7,492 nucleotides of DNA from DATJQF01 sp035505995. GTDB lineage: Bacteria > Bacteroidota > Bacteroidia > Bacteroidales > FEN-979. The stretch spans positions 1 through 7,492 of the forward strand of contig DATJQF010000145.1 of the NCBI GenBank assembly GCA_035505995.1, read 5' to 3'. The notes below the pieces were generated by a model. The model did no database searches, was not told the DNA's origin, and worked only from the letters and a program-made list of their open reading frames with translations. Position 1 is the first letter of the stretch; each line of letters opens with the position of its first letter. Shown here piece by piece: positions 5,244 to 7,492 of the stretch. Made by a program: the position numbers and the translations under genes.

Positions 5244-6872
5244 ATGAGAAAATCATTTACCCTTTTGCTGACCCTTCTGATGACCCTCGGCTTCCTGGCA
5301 TTGTCGGCCCAGGAACGTGAGATCAGCAGACCCGTCCAGCCTTTGCAAGGCCCGAATTCCATCTTGTATGGAACGGACGTTTACCTGAATTATAATGCGT
5401 CCCAGAACCAGCGGAATGCCACAGTTTGCGTAGCCGACAACGGCTGGATCTATGCTGCATATTCTTATTATGATGTTTCCGGAGATATATCCTACTGGGA
5501 ACTTTTAAGGTCGGTGGATGACGGTGCCTCCTGGACGCTGATAAATTCGGCAAGTCTTACCAGCGGCACCTACCAGTCAGTGAACCTGGAGTTGAGCGGC
5601 ACGAATGCTTCCGACATTATCGTTTATCTGGCCAGGGTATATCACGATGGCACCACCAGCTACCTGAGGGTATCCGAGTATGATGCCAATGGATCCTTTA
5701 TCAGGAACCTGATCGCTCAGACCTTGACGATGCCCGAGCAATACCTGGATGTATCCATTGCCACCGATTTCAAATATCCGGCATTCGGAGCCTCCCCGTT
5801 CACGGTAGGAGTTGCCTATTCACACACCTCCGCCGTTTCGGATTATATCGACGTTCAGATATCGGGCGACGGCGGCGTAACTATCTCGGATAATTTAAAT
5901 GTCACTACGACCGGCGCATACGTCCGGGGAGTATCCATTGCCTATGGAAGATGCTCGAATTACTTCAACGGCAGGTACTTTGTTACCTGGGAGGAAACGG
6001 ATTATGGAGCGCCCACCGGGAAAATCTATGTAGCCCACACCAACCCGTATTACAACAGCGCATTCACGGCCGGCTTTGAGCTGGATAATCTGGTAGGTTC
6101 GGCCGACGGATATTGTTTCGACCCGATCATGGGCACCCAGTTCAACAATACGGACAACGACGCTGCAGATTTTACGGCGATTGTCCTGCTGAACAGGGAT
6201 TATATGGGGTTGGGAACCGATTATGACGTGATCGCGATGTACAATAAGGATCCCGTCAATACGGATAACTGGATCAGAAGCGATATTGCCAACTCAACGG
6301 ATATGGATTTTGAAGGGGATATCAATTTTGACCCGGTGTATAACAATTTCCTCGTTACCTGGTGCGCACTCACCGAGCAAAAACTGAAATATGTGGTCAC
6401 CAACCAGAATACACCCGACTCCTGGCTGCTGATCAACGGAGGATATAATGATGCTCCCAACCTGGCGTTTCCCTACCCGAAAGTTGAAATTAATTCGCTA
6501 TACCAGATGGTGGCGCATGTCTGGATCGGGGAAGGTCCCGGAAGTTACGGGCAAGCGATGTTTGACGCCGAATGGAGCACGGTCGGGATCCCGCCGGTGG
6601 CCAACCACAACAGCGACCTGGATCTGAAAGTGTTCCCCAACCCTGCCACCTGTACGGCGACCCTTACCTTCAACCTCCCGGAGGCTGCACCGGTCAGGGT
6701 TTCCCTCTTCAATGTTTCGGGGCAGGCTGTAAAAACCCTTCCGGAAGTCAAGATGACCGCCGGGTTGCACACACTTTCCCTTGAGGTAAGCGACCTGCCG
6801 GCAGGGACCTATAACTGCCAGTTCTCTTCAGGAACGAATCATTCATCCGTTAAAGTGGTCGTATTGCATTAA
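5244..6872 (+). CDS. T9SS-secreted Asp-box/beta-propeller-like protein, paralogue 2
   Basis: This 542-residue protein has the same plan as the gene before it. A signal peptide (MRKSFTLLLTLLMTLGFLAL) is cut after A22, leaving Gln23. The body has an intact Asp-box SVDDGASW (90-97) and a degenerate one, SGDGGVTI (207-214), where Ile replaces the usual Trp. Residues 459-542 form a T9SS type A sorting domain with KVFPNP (462-467), DLPAGTY and a terminal VVVLH. Blocks shared with paralogue 1 include YGTDV, QRN, NGW.YAAY, GRYF..WEE and a strongly conserved stretch at 397-451 just before the sorting domain. Translation is taken from 5244, where the signal peptide begins. The in-frame ATG at 5130 overlaps the promoter and would precede the likely transcript start, so it is rejected. 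The gene has its own promoter and terminator and need not be cotranscribed with paralogue 1. Surface or extracellular location is well supported; ligand, substrate and activity are unknown. Confidence 0.9.
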   Translation: MRKSFTLLLTLLMTLGFLALSAQEREISRPVQPLQGPNSILYGTDVYLNYNASQNQRNATVCVADNGWIYAAYSYYDVSGDISYWELLRSVDDGASWTLINSASLTSGTYQSVNLELSGTNASDIIVYLARVYHDGTTSYLRVSEYDANGSFIRNLIAQTLTMPEQYLDVSIATDFKYPAFGASPFTVGVAYSHTSAVSDYIDVQISGDGGVTISDNLNVTTTGAYVRGVSIAYGRCSNYFNGRYFVTWEETDYGAPTGKIYVAHTNPYYNSAFTAGFELDNLVGSADGYCFDPIMGTQFNNTDNDAADFTAIVLLNRDYMGLGTDYDVIAMYNKDPVNTDNWIRSDIANSTDMDFEGDINFDPVYNNFLVTWCALTEQKLKYVVTNQNTPDSWLLINGGYNDAPNLAFPYPKVEINSLYQMVAHVWIGEGPGSYGQAMFDAEWSTVGIPPVANHNSDLDLKVFPNPATCTATLTFNLPEAAPVRVSLFNVSGQAVKTLPEVKMTAGLHTLSLEVSDLPAGTYNCQFSSGTNHSSVKVVVLH

Positions 6873-6889
6873 CCAGGTACGGCCTGTTG

Positions 6890-6922
6890 AAAAAGCGCTC
6901 ATTCCGGGGGGCGCTTTTTTTT
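6890..6922. terminator. Bidirectional intrinsic terminator between convergent genes
   Basis: AAAAAGCGC (6890-6898) pairs with GCGCTTTTT (6911-6919) around a 12-base loop. Eight T residues (6915-6922) trail on the plus strand and a five-T run on the minus strand. It lies 17 bases after the stop of paralogue 2 and 7 bases past the stop of the minus-strand cupredoxin gene, so it can end both transcripts. Confidence 0.87.
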
Positions 6923-6929
6923 ATGCGGT

Positions 6930-7298
6930 TTATTGCACGATGATCTGGCCGTTCATGCCGGGATGGATCAAACACTTGTAGTTGTATGTCCCTGCAACTT
7001 TGAACTGATGGGTATAGGTTCCCCCGGCAGGAATATCACCGCTGTAAAAGGAACTGTCGTCTGCCGTCACATCATGGGCAAAGCTGTCCTTATTGATCCA
7101 CGTGATCGTGGTGTTGACGGCCACCGTTTTGGAGACCGGGTTAAAGGCGGTGTTCTGCATCCAGACCTCATTCGCACCCGGGCCCGAGGTACTGGTGTTG
7201 TCACTTGATTTCTTGGTACAACCCTCATACAGGGTAATCACAACTATGGACAGGAGAATAACTCCTCCCATTCTGAAAATGCCTGCCTTCTTCTTCAT
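6930..7298 (-). CDS. Membrane-anchored cupredoxin (plastocyanin/amicyanin-like) with type 1 copper site
   Basis: This 122-residue protein starts with a basic, hydrophobic leader (1-26) ending at LYEGC, so Cys27 is the probable lipid-modified residue. Tyr at -3 and Glu at -2 make this a poor lipobox, and uncleaved membrane anchoring is the alternative. A Ser/Thr/Asn-rich linker (28-43) precedes one cupredoxin domain. The type 1 copper ligands are all present: His75 in FAHDVT, then Cys109, His112 and Met115 in KCLIHPGM. The Cys-x2-His-x2-Met spacing is that of amicyanin-like members. Such proteins carry single electrons in the periplasm, and the partner here is not visible. Residues after Cys27 are TKKSS, without the acidic cluster linked to surface export in Bacteroidota, which favours a periplasm-facing location (inference). 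The ATG at 7298 follows AGGA by 3 bases, an unusual Shine-Dalgarno-like match for this window. The gene converges on paralogue 2. Confidence 0.93.
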   Translation of the reverse strand: MKKKAGIFRMGGVILLSIVVITLYEGCTKKSSDNTSTSGPGANEVWMQNTAFNPVSKTVAVNTTITWINKDSFAHDVTADDSSFYSGDIPAGGTYTHQFKVAGTYNYKCLIHPGMNGQIIVQ

Positions 7299-7335
7299 AA
7301 TTCCTGTTTGTTTATTTGGATTCCCGATTATATAT

Positions 7336-7366
7336 TCTCCTGCAAATATACCCTCAAAGCAGGAGA
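7336..7366. repeat. Inverted repeat flanking the cupredoxin -7 box; possible operator
   Basis: TCTCCTGC (7336-7343) and GCAGGAGA (7359-7366) are perfect 8-bp inverted arms separated by 15 bases, with half-site centres 23 bp apart (about two helical turns). The spacer holds most of the candidate minus-strand -7 element. The symmetry suggests a dimeric regulator site; an RNA hairpin is the alternative if transcription starts further upstream. Confidence 0.45.
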
Positions 7367-7375
7367 TATGGCGAA
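7343..7375 (-). promoter_or_regulatory. Candidate promoter of the cupredoxin gene
   Basis: On the minus strand TATATTTG (plus 7350-7343) matches the Bacteroidota -7 element exactly. The -33 match is poor (TTCG, plus 7375-7372, spacer 21), which would fit a promoter needing an activator. The predicted leader is about 35-40 bases. Confidence 0.45.
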
Positions 7376-7408
7376 TATTACTTCAAAGGAAGATCCAAAT
7401 ATTTATTT

Positions 7409-7416
7409 TACCTTTG
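7409..7416 (+). promoter_or_regulatory. Possible -7 element for the gene at the right edge
   Basis: TACCTTTG fits TAnnTTTG and lies 18 bases before the second of two in-frame ATGs. No -33 TTG is seen at a suitable distance, so support is limited. Confidence 0.3.
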
Positions 7417-7433
7417 ATTGTTAAAGCATGTTC

Positions 7434-7492
7434 ATGAAAAGACCCTGTTTCTTTATCGGTCTTTCAGTATTGGTTTCCTTTATTCACTTCGA
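7434..7492 (+). CDS. Start of an unidentified exported or membrane protein, cut by window edge
   Basis: From the ATG at 7434 the frame stays open to the window end for 19 codons (MKRPCFFIGLSVLVSFIHF). This reads as a short basic N-terminus followed by a hydrophobic run, typical of a signal peptide or membrane anchor. An in-frame ATG at 7428 would add Met-Phe. The later start is preferred because it gives the usual basic start and leaves a little more leader after the possible -7 box. It is divergent from the cupredoxin gene, with about 130 bases between the two starts. Too little is visible to name it. Confidence 0.5.
   Translation, partial: MKRPCFFIGLSVLVSFIHF

Noticed and set aside
3457..6872. 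Naming the paralogues as sialidases
   Set aside because: Asp-boxes occur in many non-sialidase propellers, and the FRIP motif and catalytic residues could not be identified.

Overview
The window looks like a chromosomal segment of a member of the Bacteroidota. Three things point there. Two secreted proteins end in type IX secretion (T9SS) type A sorting domains. Several candidate promoters match the Bacteroidota TTG/TTTG ... TAnnTTTG form. Most start codons lack a Shine-Dalgarno sequence and follow A/T-rich leaders. Genus or species cannot be read from the sequence.

Layout. (1) 1-2994, plus strand, GC-rich: the 3' part of a type II NADH dehydrogenase (NDH-2), then after 15 bases a 734-residue cytoplasmic protein with a C-terminal TPR array, probably cotranscribed. 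(2) 2995-3456: a gap holding a tRNA-Leu(CAG) on the minus strand, a candidate minus-strand terminator for it merging into a four-copy heptamer repeat, and divergent candidate promoters for the tRNA and for the next gene. (3) 3457-6872: two tandem paralogous genes of 539 and 542 residues. Each encodes a signal peptide, an Asp-box/beta-propeller-like body and a C-terminal sorting domain. Each has its own promoter, its own hairpin-bearing leader and its own intrinsic terminator. (4) 6890-6922: a hairpin with T tracts on both strands between converging genes. (5) 6930-7298, minus strand: a small membrane-anchored cupredoxin with a complete type 1 copper ligand set. (6) 7299-7492: a divergent promoter region containing an 8-bp inverted repeat around the cupredoxin -7 box, and the first codons of a further plus-strand gene cut by the window edge.

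How the genes relate. NDH-2 feeds electrons from NADH to quinone at the inner membrane, and a small cupredoxin is a plausible periplasmic electron carrier. They sit far apart and on opposite strands here, so no shared pathway is claimed. The tandem secreted pair is the most distinctive part of the window. The two proteins are about 40% identical by eye, their promoters and leaders follow the same plan, and the most conserved protein block lies just before the sorting domain. I recognise the architecture but not a specific function. No mobile element, CRISPR array, phage gene or defence system is visible.
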